This document shows positions 54,273 to 63,897 of a stretch of 64,000 bases of DNA, piece by piece (within the stretch, counting starts at the first letter, position 1; every line of letters starts with the position of its first letter). The stretch comes from CADEFX01 sp963840425 (lineage in GTDB: Bacteria; Pseudomonadota; Alphaproteobacteria; Rhizobiales; Hyphomicrobiaceae), in assembly GCA_963840425.1 (NCBI GenBank), contig CAWIYZ010000025.1, positions 87,903 to 151,902 on the forward strand, written 5' to 3'. The translations under genes were made by a program, and so were the position numbers. The notes beneath the pieces were generated by a model that was not told the DNA's origin, searched no databases, and saw only the letters and a list, made by a program, of their open reading frames with translations.

Positions 54273-55037
54273 GTGCGTCTGAAGGACAAGGTGGCCATAG
54301 TCACGGGCGCGGCCGGTTCGATCGGCAGCGCTGTCTCCCGGCGCATCGCAGCCGAGGGCGCGGATGTATGTCTCGCCGCGCGGCGCGGAGCGCCGGAATT
54401 GACCGCCGAGATCCGCTCGCTCGGCCAGCGTGCAATCGAGGTGCGTACAGATGTGACGAGCAAGGCCGCCAATCAAGACATGGTGGCGCAGGCGGTCGCG
54501 GCGTTTGGAAAAGTCGATATTCTCGTGACCGTCGCTGGGGTCGTATCGATGGGACCGGCAGAGACTCTCGCCGAGGAGGAGTGGGACCGGGTGATGGCGA
54601 TCAACCTGAAGGGTGCATTCCTTTCCTGCCAAGCCGTCATCCCGCACATGCGCAGCCAGCGCTACGGCCGTATCGTCAACATCGGTTCGCTTCTCGCCAA
54701 GAATGGTGGCAATCCTCGGCCTTGGATCGATCGCAGCGAGCAGGCACGCGCAGGCAACGTTGCCTACGGCAGCGCCAAGGCCGGCGTACATGCCATGAGC
54801 CTGTTCCTCGCCAAGGAGCTGGCCGCGGACAATATCACCGTCAACGTGGTTGCGCCGGGGCCGATCGGTACGCGCATGACCACCAACCTGCCGGATACGG
54901 TTCGCATGCAGATACCGGCTGGCCGGCTTGGTACACCCGACGAGGTTGCCGATGCTGTCGCCTATCTTGCGGGCGCGCAGGCTGGCTGGGTAACAGGCGA
55001 GATCCTCGACATCAACGGCGGCATTTGGATTGACTGA
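54273..55037 (+). CDS. SDR-family NAD(P)-dependent oxidoreductase
   Basis: 254 residues. VAIVTGAAGSIGSAVSRRIA carries the cofactor motif, with Ser in place of Gly in the last GIG. VTVAGVVSMGP stands in for the NNAG segment, and YGSAKAGVHAMSLFLAKELA has the catalytic YxxxK. A LAKNGGNPRPWIDRSEQA insert precedes the active-site tyrosine. The C-terminal TGEILDINGGIW is typical of FabG-like enzymes. It starts the third catabolic module and is followed by a hydrolase relic and a Liv cassette. Confidence 0.92.
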   Translation: MRLKDKVAIVTGAAGSIGSAVSRRIAAEGADVCLAARRGAPELTAEIRSLGQRAIEVRTDVTSKAANQDMVAQAVAAFGKVDILVTVAGVVSMGPAETLAEEEWDRVMAINLKGAFLSCQAVIPHMRSQRYGRIVNIGSLLAKNGGNPRPWIDRSEQARAGNVAYGSAKAGVHAMSLFLAKELAADNITVNVVAPGPIGTRMTTNLPDTVRMQIPAGRLGTPDEVADAVAYLAGAQAGWVTGEILDINGGIWID

Positions 55038-55132
55038 GAAGACAAAGATGCTTGCTGCGAGGATGACTTGACCGACTTGCGAGGTGGCGTCATCATTGAA
55101 GACAAGAAGAACAACGGCGTATCGGAGGAAGC

Positions 55133-55435
55133 GTGGTCAAGACGACGGCGGCAATACCGCCTCGCGCACGCCGCAATATCGCAGGCATCGAGACCGACAT
55201 CATCGAGATCGGTTCAGGCCAGCCACTTCTGTTTCTTCACTCCGGCCAAGGGCCCGGCTACGCCCGGCGACAGCTATCTGCATGCTCTGGCCAGCACCGT
55301 GTCATCGCGCCATGGCATCCGGGCTTTGGCTATACCAACATTCCGGCCGATGTTAGCACGTGGGGAGTTTGGCGTATTTCTATCTCGAGCTTGCCCAGCA
55401 CTGCTGCGAGGCGGCTTTCTGGATCATAAGGAAAC
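55133..55435 (+). pseudogene. Alpha/beta hydrolase relic, N-terminal fragment
   Basis: The piece reads GIETDIIEIGSGQPLLFLHS, then GQGP. In a shifted frame it continues ATPGDSYLHALAS, then QHRVIAPWHPGFGYTNIPAD, then LAYFYLELAQHCCEAAF in a third frame. These are successive conserved parts of an alpha/beta hydrolase of about 280 residues, but only about 100 are present. The serine nucleophile elbow and histidine are missing, so it cannot be functional. LivK3 begins about 200 bases later. Confidence 0.65.
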
Positions 55436-55637
55436 AGTGAAGAACTTGCGGCTGTTCAACCGAGAGGTATCGCTGCGCACTCAGAGCCTGAAGGTTGCAG
55501 ACGACAGGGATAGTGCATTCGCAAGAAGGCGCAAACGAGAGAAACTGGTCGCGGCGCAATAAGCGGCCAGACAGAAACGTCATGGGATGAAACGCGGGTG
55601 CTGCAGCACGCAGCGTCCACAACACAAGGGTCGGGCT

Positions 55638-56817
55638 ATGAATTCCAATCGTGTGTCGGAACTAGATCGCCGCCGCTTCCTTCAGGCTGCCGCCGCTGCG
55701 GGTGTGTCAGCACCGCTGGCGGGCAGCGCGGCCTGGGCGCAGAGCAAAGACCCGCTGAAGATCGGTGTGACCATGCCGCTGACCGGATCGCAGGCCGGCT
55801 ACGGCAACGATTTCATTATCGGCATGCGGCAGGCGCTGAAGGACGTGAACGATGCCGGCGGCATCAACGGCCGTCCGCTGGAACTCGTGGTGATCGACAC
55901 CCAGGCCGAGCCCGCAGCTCGGCATCAACGCCGTGAACAGGCTCATCAACGTCGACAAGGACCCGATCTTCCTCACGGCCTGGAGCGCGGTCGTGAAGGC
56001 CCAGGCGCCGATCGCCAATCGCGAAAAAGTGCTGGACTCTCAGTACCGGCGCCAATGCGCCCGACATCGCGAATCTCGGCGAGTACGTCTACACGACGTT
56101 TCCGCTCGCCGAGGTCGATATCACGCGCTCTGGCGAAATACACCTACGAGACGCTCGGCAAGCGTCGGCCGCGGTGCTCTACATCAACAACGAGACCGGC
56201 ATCGACGCAGCGAAGCTCTACAAGGACACGTTCGAGAAGGCGGGCGGCCAGGTCGTCATCTTCGAGGCCTATGACCCCAAGGCGACCGAATTCTCCGGCA
56301 TGCTGTTGAAGCTGCGGGCGGCGAACCCGGACATGGTACATGTCCATGGTCTGCTGATCGACACGCCGCTGGTCATCGCGCAGATGCGGCAGCTCGGCCT
56401 GACAGCAGCGGTCTCGAGCTATTCCGCCGGCTACAATCCGAAGCTGCTCGACCAGCTCGGACCGGCGGCGGAGGACTTCATCGTCACCTCGCTGGCACCC
56501 GGGCGTGGAAGACAACAAGAACGTTCCGGGCTTCCTGGACCGCTGGAATGCGGAGCAGAACCGGCATCGCCGAACGGGCTACCCTACTCCAGTACAACTA
56601 CGATTCGGTACTGATCGCCGCCAGCCTGTACAAGCACATTCTCGACAAGAACCAGACGCCGACCGGCGACACGTTGCGCGAGGCACTGCTGGCGGTCAAC
56701 GAGTTCGACGGGCCGATGACCGGCAAGACCGTGGTCGATGGACATCACGTGAAGAAGCCGGTCTATCTGTTGACGGTCGAGAACGGCAAGTTCGTGCCGA
56801 TGGCGAAGCTCGACTAG
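55638..56817 (+). pseudogene. LivK-like substrate-binding protein (third cassette), multiply frameshifted
   Basis: About 390 residues when repaired. A Tat-type leader ELDRRRFLQAAAAAGVSAPL is followed by LKIGVTMPLTGSQAGYGNDF and GGINGRPLELVVIDTQAEP. Frame changes occur near 55915, 56035, 56134, 56166, 56503 and 56560, five by an extra base and one by a missing base. Conserved pieces resume each time: LGINAVNRLINVDKDPIFLT, ALAKYTYETLGKR, AAVLYINNETGIDAAKLYKD, VEDNKNVPGFLDRWNAEQN and RATLLQYNYDSVLIAASLYK. As written it is not a continuous gene. Confidence 0.82.
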
Positions 56818-56859
56818 ACGCACTTCGCTGATACCGAAAGCCGAAGGCGGAGCGCGAAG

Positions 56860-57817
56860 ATGACTGACCCGATCGTCCTGCTGCAGATCCTCTGGACCGG
56901 GGCAGTCACGTCCTCGTCCTACGTGCTGCTGACGGTGGCCTTCTCGCTGACGCAGAAGGTCACCGGCCTGTGGAACTTCGCCCAGGCCGGCACGATGGGC
57001 ATCGCGTTCTACACGATGTTCTTCGTCGCTGAACGATCTGGCGCTGCCGCTGATCGCTGCTCTGGCGGCCGGGGCCATCTGCGCCGCGGCCGCGGGGATC
57101 GCGACCGAGATCTGGGGCCTCGACGTGCTGCGCGCGCGCCGCTCCGGCAATCTGATCGTTCTTCATCTTCACGCTGATCCTGGCCGAGTTCGTCATCTAC
57201 ATCCTGACGTTGCTGTTCGGCACCGAGCCGCAGACCCTGTTCACGACCATCATGTCGCCGGTGCACATCGTCGGCGGCATCGCGATCAGCGACTGGGATC
57301 TGCAGGCGGTCGCCATCTCCGTGGCAGCGCTGGTCGGCTTCTGCTTCGTTTTTCTGCGCTTCAGCAAGGAAGGCCAGTTCCTCGATCGCGGTCGCCGACA
57401 ACGCCAAGCTGGCCGAGCTGTACGGCATCAGCGCCACGCCGCGCCTATTGCGTCACCGCAGCCATCGCGGGCATGTTCATCACGCTGGCGATGTACCTGA
57501 CGGGCACGCGCAGCGGGATCACGCCCAACTCCTCGATGGAGCTGATCCTGACCGCGGTGATCGGCACGCTGCTCGGCGGCATGGGTCGCGTGTTCATGGG
57601 CGGCCTCGCGTCGCTGTGCTGGCGCTGATTCACGAGCTATTCGGTGCTGGTGATCGGCTCCCGCTGGCAGAATCTGCTGACCTACGGCTTCCTGTTCGTC
57701 ACCATCGTCGTGTTCCCGCGCGGCATCAACATCCCGCGCTGCGACGAAGTGTCGAGCCCGGCACCGGTGCAGTTGCGCGACCGCTCCGGTGCAGCCACGG
57801 AGCCGCAGGAAGGCTGA
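56860..57817 (+). pseudogene. livH: LivH-like permease (third cassette), multiply frameshifted
   Basis: The intact start reads ILWTGAVTSSSYVLLTVAFS and VTGLWNFAQAGTMGIAFYTM (NFAQAG replaces NFAHG). Breaks near 57028, 57160, 57384, 57440 and around 57607-57630 move it between frames. Pieces FIFTLILAEFVIYILTLLFG, AVADNAKLAELYGIS, LTAVIGTLLGGMGRVFMGGL and SYSVLVIGSRWQNLLTYGFL are typical LivH. It ends at the TGA at 57815-57817, six bases before LivM3. Confidence 0.8.
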
Positions 57818-57822
57818 GGCGC

Positions 57823-58734
57823 ATGGAATACTTCATGTCCGTCGCGGTGATGATCGCGATCTTCGTGATCCTCGGCCGCGAGCTACAATCTGGTGATCGG
57901 CTACGGCGGGCTGGCCACGGTCGCGCATCCGATCTTCTTCGCACTCGGCGCCTACACCGCGCGCTGCTGGCGATCCACACCGGTCTTCCCGCGCTGCTCT
58001 GCGTGCTCGCGGGCGCGATCGTCGCTGTCGCGGCTCGTGCTGCTCGCGGCGTCGGCTCGCTGCGCGTCTCGGGCGATTATCTGTTGATCGCGAGCCTCGG
58101 GTTCCAGCTTGGCCTGCTGCAGGTCATTCGAGAATTTCGAATGGACCGGCGGTCCCGGCGGACTGACCGACATTCCAACCACCATCACCGGTCGCTGCGC
58201 GAACGCCGGCCTATCTGGCGATCTGCGGGGCGGTGGCGGCGGCCACCGTTGGCGTTCATCGCCTGGATCGTGCATGGTCCGTACGGCCGCGCCATTACCG
58301 CGATGCGCGACGAGGAGCTGGCATTCACCGCGCTTGGCCGCAACGCCATGAGCATGAAGATCGCGCTGTTTGCCATCGGTTGCGGCATCGCCGGAATCGC
58401 CGGCGGGCTGTATGCCTTCTACTTCCAGTATCTCAGCCCCGAGCAGTTCGACGTGCTGCAATCGGCGGCGATCCTGACCATGGTGGTGTTGGGCGGCATG
58501 GGCACGACGTGGGGCCCGGTGGTCGGCGCCGTCGCTGCTGCTGGCGGTGCCGCAGGCCATCACGTTTCTCGATCTGCCGCCGAGCATCATGGCGCCGATG
58601 CAGGGCATCATCTTCACCGGCTCTGGTGCTGCGTGTTCCTGTTCCTGCGCCCCGCCGGACTGATCGGCGCATCCGGCCGCGGTGAGATGCCGGCAGCCCT
58701 GGCGGTGCACGACCACAGCGGCGAAGGCGCATGA
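57823..58734 (+). pseudogene. livM: LivM-like permease (third cassette), multiply frameshifted
   Basis: Starting MEYFMSVAVMIAIFVILG, the sequence shifts near 57880, 57958, 58132, 58200, 58247, 58534 and 58622-58637. Recognisable pieces are SYNLVIGYGGLATVAHPIFF, SLRVSGDYLLIASLGFQLGL, NFEWTGGPGGLTDIPTTIT, AMRDEELAFTALGRNAMSMK, LTMVVLGGMGTTWGPVVGAV and AITFLDLPPSIMAPMQGIIF. These are clear LivM motifs. The final frame overlaps the LivG3 start as ATGA. Confidence 0.8.
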
Positions 58735-59491
58735 CCGAAATCCTGCGCCTGTCCGGTGTGTGCAAGGCGTTCGGCGGTATCGTGGTCGCCGATAACGTGA
58801 ATCTATCAGATCGGGGCGGGCGAGATCCTGGGCCTGATCGGACCGAATGGCGCCGGCAAGACCTCGCTGTTCAACCTGATCTCGGGCGTCGTGCGACCCG
58901 ACGCCGGACAGATCATGCTGCAGGGCGAGCCGATCGATCGGATGAAGCTGTATCGCCGCGCGCGCGCCGGCATCGCGCGCACCTGGCAGAACATGCTGCT
59001 GTTCACCTCGATGAGCGTGATCGAGAACCTGCTGATCGCGCCTCGGCATTATCCGGGCGAGTCGGTGCTACGCCTGACATTCGGCCGCGCCGAGATCCGC
59101 CGGACCGAGGCGAGAACTGCGCGCCCGCGGCCAGGCGATCCTCGCGCGCATGGAGCTGACGCAGGCGGCGGACTCGATGGTGACCGACCTGCCGTTCGGG
59201 CACCAGAAGCTTGTCGGCCTGGCGCGTACGCTGATGAACGACGGCGCGCTGCTGCTGCTCGATGAGCCGATGGCCGGCGTCGAAGGCGCTGCCTACGAGA
59301 CGATGCAGCGGATCGTGCGCGAGGAGGCCGCTGCCGGCCGCGCGGTCTGTGTGGTGGAGCATAACGTCTCGTTCATCAAGGACCTCTGCACGCGCGCGGT
59401 GTTCATGGCGCAGGGACGCATCCTGCAGACCGGATCGGTCGATGAACTGTTGGCCAGCAAAGTGCTGACCGACCTCTATTTCGGGGTGTAG
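58731..59491 (+). pseudogene. livG: LivG-like ATPase (third cassette), frameshifted twice
   Basis: About 253 residues when repaired. After LRLSGVCKAFGGIVVADNVN an extra base near 58806 breaks the frame just before GAGEILGLIGPNGAGKTSLF (Walker A). A second extra base near 59112 breaks RRTEAELRARGQAILARMEL. The last part is intact: LPFGHQKLVGLARTLMNDGA (signature region) and LLLLDEPMAGVEGAAYETMQ (Walker B). ARTWQNMLLFTSMSVIENLL is the LivG Q-loop. It ends four bases before LivF3. Confidence 0.83.
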
Positions 59492-59494
59492 CCG

Positions 59495-60180
59495 TTGCTG
59501 ATCTGCCGCAATGTCGAGGCCGGTTACGGCGGGCTGTCGGTTCTCAAAGATATTTCGTTCACGGTGGACGACGGTGAGGCGGTGGCGATCTTCGGCCACA
59601 ACGGCGCCGGCAAGACGACGTTGTTGAAGTGCTGCGTCGGCGACGTGGCCGGCATGAAGGGCAGCATCAGCTACCGCGATGCAGCCGATCATACCCGGCG
59701 CGGTGTTCCTCAATGTGCGCCGGGGCATCGGCTTCGTGCCCCAGGGCCACAACGTGTTTCGTCAACCTGAGCGTGCGCAAGAACCTGACGATCGCCGGGC
59801 TGGAGCATCGGAGGAGGCGCGCTCGACGGAGGTGTATCGCCTGTTCCCGATCCTCGCCGAGCGCGGCGCACAGGTCGCGGGTTCGCTATCAGGCGGCCAG
59901 CAGCAGATTCTGGCGCTCGGAATGGCGCTGATGACAAAGCCCTCGATCCTGCTGCTCGATGAGCCTTCGACCGGTCTCGCCCCGGTGATCGTGCGTGACG
60001 TCATGGCGAGCCTGCGGCGATCAATCGCGAGCGGGCACGACAGTGGTGATCGTCGAACAGAACATCCCGGCCACCCTGAAGATCGTCACGCGCGCAATCG
60101 TGCTGAAATCCGGCCGCATGGTGTTCGACGGTGCGAGCCGGGAGCTCGAGCGCAAGGAAGACCTCTGGGCGTGGTTCTGA
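59495..60180 (+). pseudogene. livF: LivF-like ATPase (third cassette), frameshifted
   Basis: About 228 residues when repaired, starting at a TTG. Walker A (AIFGHNGAGKTTLLKCCVGD), GIGFVPQGHNVF, LSVRKNLTIAGLEH, SLSGGQQQILALGMALMTKP (signature), ILLLDEPSTGLAPVIVRDVM (Walker B) and TTVVIVEQNIPATLKIVTRA (H-loop) occur in the right order but in three frames. Changes fall near 59680, 59755, 59810 and 60029. The 60030-60180 end is intact. It precedes the racemase-family gene by 20 bases. Confidence 0.82.
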
Positions 60181-60199
60181 AGGAGCACAGGAGAGCGCA

Positions 60200-61012
60200 A
60201 TGAGCATGCGCATCTGGCATCAGAGCTTCACCGTGCTGTCCGATTTGCCGGCCTACGCCGACGCACTCGAGCGACACGCCAAGAGGGTGCTGAGGCCGGA
60301 CACGGAGTTGGTCCTGCACGGGCAGCTCGCCGGCACCTATCCAGCCAACTATCCCGGTGACGACATCGGTTACGGCTATCTGTTCACCATGCACGGCAAT
60401 CAGTGGGTCGCTGCCGCCCGCGCGGCCGAGCGCGACGGGTTCGACGCCTACGCCATGTGCACGCTGCCCAACCCGATGCTGCGCGAAGTGCGTGCGGTGG
60501 TCGATATCCCGGTAATCGGCCTTGGCGAGACGGCTGCTCACCTTGCCATCATGTACGGGCAGCGCTTCGGTATTCTGCTGTTCATCGATCGCATGATCCC
60601 GCTCTACCGTGAACAGATACGCGGATACGGGCTCTCAGATCGGTGCGCGGCCATCCGCGCCTCGGGCCTGGGCTTCCAGGATGTCCTGTTAGGGTTCGCG
60701 CGCCCTGAGTCCGTGATAGAGCGTTTCCAGCAGGCGGCACGCGCGATGATCCGTGATGACGGGGCAGACGTGATAATCCCCGGCGAGGTGCCGCTTAGCC
60801 TGCTGTTGGCCGTCAATGGTATCGCGCGCGTGGATGATGTGCCGGTGATGGACACCTTCGCGACTACCCTCAAGATGGCCGAGCTGATGGTCGATCTTCA
60901 CCGCGCCACGGGCATCAGGCACAGCCGGCATGGGTTCTTCAACAGCGTGCCGAGCCGCGAGCGGGTCGATCAGGTGGCGCACTTCTATGGCGTCGATAAA
61001 CTGAAGTTCTAG
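60200..61012 (+). CDS. Asp/Glu/hydantoin racemase-superfamily protein with a single motif cysteine
   Basis: 270 residues from the ATG at 60200, preceded by AGGAGAG. The order IWHQSFTVLSDLPAYADALE, DGFDAYAMCTLPNPMLREVR and VDIPVIGLGETAAHLAIMYG matches the Asp/Glu racemase fold. The first catalytic cysteine is in YAMCTLPNP. The second site, usually LGCxx, reads DGADVIIPGEVPLSLLLAVN with no cysteine. Two-base racemisation is therefore unlikely, and a one-cysteine activity, as in arylmalonate decarboxylase-type relatives, or another isomerisation is possible. It lies between LivF3 and the flavin monooxygenase. Confidence 0.83.
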   Translation: MSMRIWHQSFTVLSDLPAYADALERHAKRVLRPDTELVLHGQLAGTYPANYPGDDIGYGYLFTMHGNQWVAAARAAERDGFDAYAMCTLPNPMLREVRAVVDIPVIGLGETAAHLAIMYGQRFGILLFIDRMIPLYREQIRGYGLSDRCAAIRASGLGFQDVLLGFARPESVIERFQQAARAMIRDDGADVIIPGEVPLSLLLAVNGIARVDDVPVMDTFATTLKMAELMVDLHRATGIRHSRHGFFNSVPSRERVDQVAHFYGVDKLKF

Positions 61013-61041
61013 CGATAGCGCCGGCGGCCACGGAGGCCCAA

Positions 61042-62187
61042 ATGGGTGAGCCTCGCCACACCAACCCGATGCACGGGCCGAACCGCTTCAAGCTTGGCGT
61101 GTTCAGCGCTAACTGTGACGGCGGTCTCACCATGAGTCTCGCGCCCGAGCGCTGGCCAGCGAATTGGGACGACATCGTCGCCATGTGCCAGATCGCCGAT
61201 CGCTCCGGCATGGAGTTCATCCTGCCGGTAGCGAAGTGGCGCGGCTATCAGGGCAAGGCCAATATCTACGGCAGGTCGTTCGAGACCATGACGCACAGCG
61301 CCGCCATCGGCGCGCTGACGAAACAGATCTGCGTATTCTCGACCATACATGTGCCGCTGGTCACGCCCCCTTTCGCCGCGAAGGCCATCGCCACGATCGA
61401 TCACATCACACATGGGCGGGCCGGCCTCAACATCGTCTGCGGTTGGAACCAGGAGGAATTCGACCTGCATGGCGTCACCATCGATCAGGACGTCCGCTAT
61501 GAGCATGGTCTGGAATGGTACCGCGTGTGGGCACGCATGCTCGAAGGCGGGCCGGAGTTCGACTGGGACGGGCGGTTTTTCAAGCTGAAGCGGCTCGAGA
61601 CCAATCCTGTCTCGGTGCAGCGTCCGCGTCCGCTCGTGATGTCGGCGGGCTTCTCGCCCAAGGGTCGGGATTTCGCGGCGCAGGCTGCGGATGCGCTTTT
61701 TACCACCATGACAGAGCTCGATCAGGCGCCGGCCATGCTGGCGAACGTGGCCGAGCACGCAGGCAGGTACGGGCGGCACCTTCCCGTCTACGCCATGGGT
61801 CACGTGGTGTGCCGGCCGACCCGCAAGGAAGCCGAGGAGTTCTACTACTATTTCGCGGAGGACCTGGCCGACGCCGATGGGCAAGCCTATTACCGGCGGC
61901 AGCGCGGCACAAAAGTCGGCGCCGGAGACAAGACCCTACCGCGACCGCTCGAAAACAGATTTATGCGGGAGGCGGGCAAGAGGTACGACGGCGCCTATCC
62001 GGGAACGTATCCATTCGTCGGCACTCCTGATGACGTGGCCTCCGAGATGGCACACATGAGCGCCACAGGACTCGCAGGTACGTCAGTTGCGTTTCTCGAC
62101 TATCTCAAGGAGATTCCTTATTTCGTCGAGGAGGTGCTACCGCGACTCGAGAGGCTCGGACTGAGAGACGCGCTTATTTCTGGCTAG
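61042..62187 (+). CDS. LLM-class flavin-dependent monooxygenase (RutA-like)
   Basis: 381 residues with GGAGG five bases before the ATG. FKLGVFSANCDGGLTMSLAP at the start, ICVFSTIHVPLVTPPFAAKA, DHITHGRAGLNIVCGWNQEE and YPFVGTPDDVASEMAHMSAT are typical of the bacterial luciferase-like family close to RutA (pyrimidine ring-opening) and alkanesulfonate/dimethylsulfone monooxygenases. It needs FMNH2 supplied by a separate reductase, not present here. With the transporter and racemase-fold gene upstream it suggests oxidative attack on a heterocycle or amide. The substrate is unknown. Confidence 0.9.
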   Translation: MGEPRHTNPMHGPNRFKLGVFSANCDGGLTMSLAPERWPANWDDIVAMCQIADRSGMEFILPVAKWRGYQGKANIYGRSFETMTHSAAIGALTKQICVFSTIHVPLVTPPFAAKAIATIDHITHGRAGLNIVCGWNQEEFDLHGVTIDQDVRYEHGLEWYRVWARMLEGGPEFDWDGRFFKLKRLETNPVSVQRPRPLVMSAGFSPKGRDFAAQAADALFTTMTELDQAPAMLANVAEHAGRYGRHLPVYAMGHVVCRPTRKEAEEFYYYFAEDLADADGQAYYRRQRGTKVGAGDKTLPRPLENRFMREAGKRYDGAYPGTYPFVGTPDDVASEMAHMSATGLAGTSVAFLDYLKEIPYFVEEVLPRLERLGLRDALISG

Positions 62188-62739
62188 GGGTCTGTCCTAT
62201 CTGGCTTCAATGCGTGCCCGCTGATTTCGTGCGGCCTGAAACTTGCCAAGATTTGCCGCCGCACGCGGCCATGGCACCGCAGTCTTCCGACGACCGGATA
62301 TGTTGGCCTGCCCAATCAGCGAAGGTGCGAGCTGCCTCGGCTTGCCAAACCTCGCGGCACACTTGGGCCGTGTGACCTGAGACCCGAGAATTCCCCCAGA
62401 TTTGGGTAGAGCCCGTCACTCCAAAGGGAGATGCTTTCCGTGCACTCCACCCCGAGAGCATTTCGGCTGTACGTCAAACGCACTGAAAGCCGCGCGCAAG
62501 CGTGGGCAGCTTGTCGAAAAGAACGGATGACGAATTTATGAGATGAGCCGCCAGACGGCTTTGTGATCGGCTCAACTCCGGGGAGCCGTCGTTCACTAAG
62601 AGGCACTGGGCCAGAACCGGAAGTCGACGGGCCATCGTTCAATTTCTCGCGCTCAATGCTCCAATTTTATCGAGTTGCTTGAATCTGGAGTGTGCGCGAG
62701 ACTATTTCGCCTGCGAGTTCGGGAAACCTCGAGGGGCAA
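62188..62739. other. 552-base gene-free stretch
   Basis: Between the monooxygenase and the secreted hydrolase only short minus-strand open frames occur (for example 62207-62461). They have no family character. I see no terminal inverted repeats, transposase fragments or RNA genes. The promoter of the following gene must lie at its right end. Confidence 0.45.
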
Positions 62740-63825
62740 ATGCTGGCGCACGCATGTAGGCAAGCTCTACTGACGGTCTTCGTTGTACCGAGCTTGCTAA
62801 CCTCGGCTGCGGCCCAGTCCGCGACCAAGCCAGAGCCGCTGGTCATTCAGGAGCAGGGGAGCTTTGCGGTCGGCGGAACGGTTGCCGTCGCGCCGGGCAC
62901 GTTCGACCCGATGAAGCCGCTCGAACCGGCCGGCCAGACCTTCCGGGGCGATCATGTCTACGTATTCTACCAACTTCCGGTGAACTCGCGGAAGTTTCCG
63001 ATCGTCATGTGGCATGGCGCTGGACAGTTCTCAAAGACATGGGAGACAACGGCCGACGGCCGCGAAGGTTTTCAGAACATTTTCCTGCGTCGCCGATTTG
63101 CGACGTATCTGATCGACCAGCCGCGTCGCGGGAATGCGGGCCGCAGCACTGTCGAAACGACGATCAAGCCGATTCCCGATGAGCCGCTTTGGTTCAACCA
63201 ATTTCGCATCGGTCATTGGCCTAAGTATTTCGATGGCGTCCAATTCGACCGCAAGCCTGAAACGCTCGACCAGTTCTTCCGCGCTATGACGCCGAACACC
63301 GGACCATTCGACATGACTGTCTTGTCGGATGGTGTGTCTGCGCTCTTCGACAAGATCGGTGCCGGCATTCTGTTCACGCATTCCCAAGGTGGTGGCCCCG
63401 GCTGGCTCACTGCCATCAAGAACCAGAACGTCAAGGCTATCGTCGCCTTCGAGCCCGGCAGCAGCTTCATCTTCCCCGAGGGCGAGGTTCCGCCGCCAAA
63501 ACCCAGTGCATTCGATACGGTGCAAGGCGCAGTCGTGCCCATGGCGCAGTTCACGGCGCTTACGAAAATCCCGATCTTGATCCTCTATGGCGACAATATC
63601 CCGCCACAGCCCATGCAGTTGCCGGCGCAGGACAGCTGGCGAGCGCGGCTCGAGATGGCGCGTCTCTGGCGAGACGCCGTCAATAAATATGGCGGTCAGG
63701 TTACCCTGATCCACCTTCCGGAGATCGGGATCCGGGGCAACACGCACTTCCCGTTCTCGGACCTGAACAATGTCGAGATCGCGGACTTGGTCTCGAAATT
63801 CCTGACGGACAAGGGCTTGGACTGA
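62740..63825 (+). CDS. Secreted alpha/beta hydrolase
   Basis: 361 residues with GAGGGG six bases before the ATG at 62740. A signal peptide (MLAHACRQALLTVFVVPSLL, cleavage near SAAAQ) directs it to the periplasm. The domain has YQLPVNSRKFPIVMWHGAGQ (oxyanion region), FTHSQGGGPGWLTAIKNQNV (nucleophile serine), ILILYGDNIPP (acidic residue) and GIRGNTHFPFSDLNN (histidine). It resembles secreted esterases annotated simply as alpha/beta hydrolases. The open frame upstream to 62692 is not coding-like. The substrate is unknown. Confidence 0.9.
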   Translation: MLAHACRQALLTVFVVPSLLTSAAAQSATKPEPLVIQEQGSFAVGGTVAVAPGTFDPMKPLEPAGQTFRGDHVYVFYQLPVNSRKFPIVMWHGAGQFSKTWETTADGREGFQNIFLRRRFATYLIDQPRRGNAGRSTVETTIKPIPDEPLWFNQFRIGHWPKYFDGVQFDRKPETLDQFFRAMTPNTGPFDMTVLSDGVSALFDKIGAGILFTHSQGGGPGWLTAIKNQNVKAIVAFEPGSSFIFPEGEVPPPKPSAFDTVQGAVVPMAQFTALTKIPILILYGDNIPPQPMQLPAQDSWRARLEMARLWRDAVNKYGGQVTLIHLPEIGIRGNTHFPFSDLNNVEIADLVSKFLTDKGLD

Positions 63826-63897
63826 TCGGCCCCTCCGCCGCTCTATGATCCCCTAGGCTAGTCTGATCGGTATCGCGCTAATTCCAGGAGACAGACC

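Noticed and set aside
62207..62461. 84-codon minus-strand open frame considered as a transposase remnant
   Set aside because: No transposase motif, inverted repeats or target duplication could be seen.
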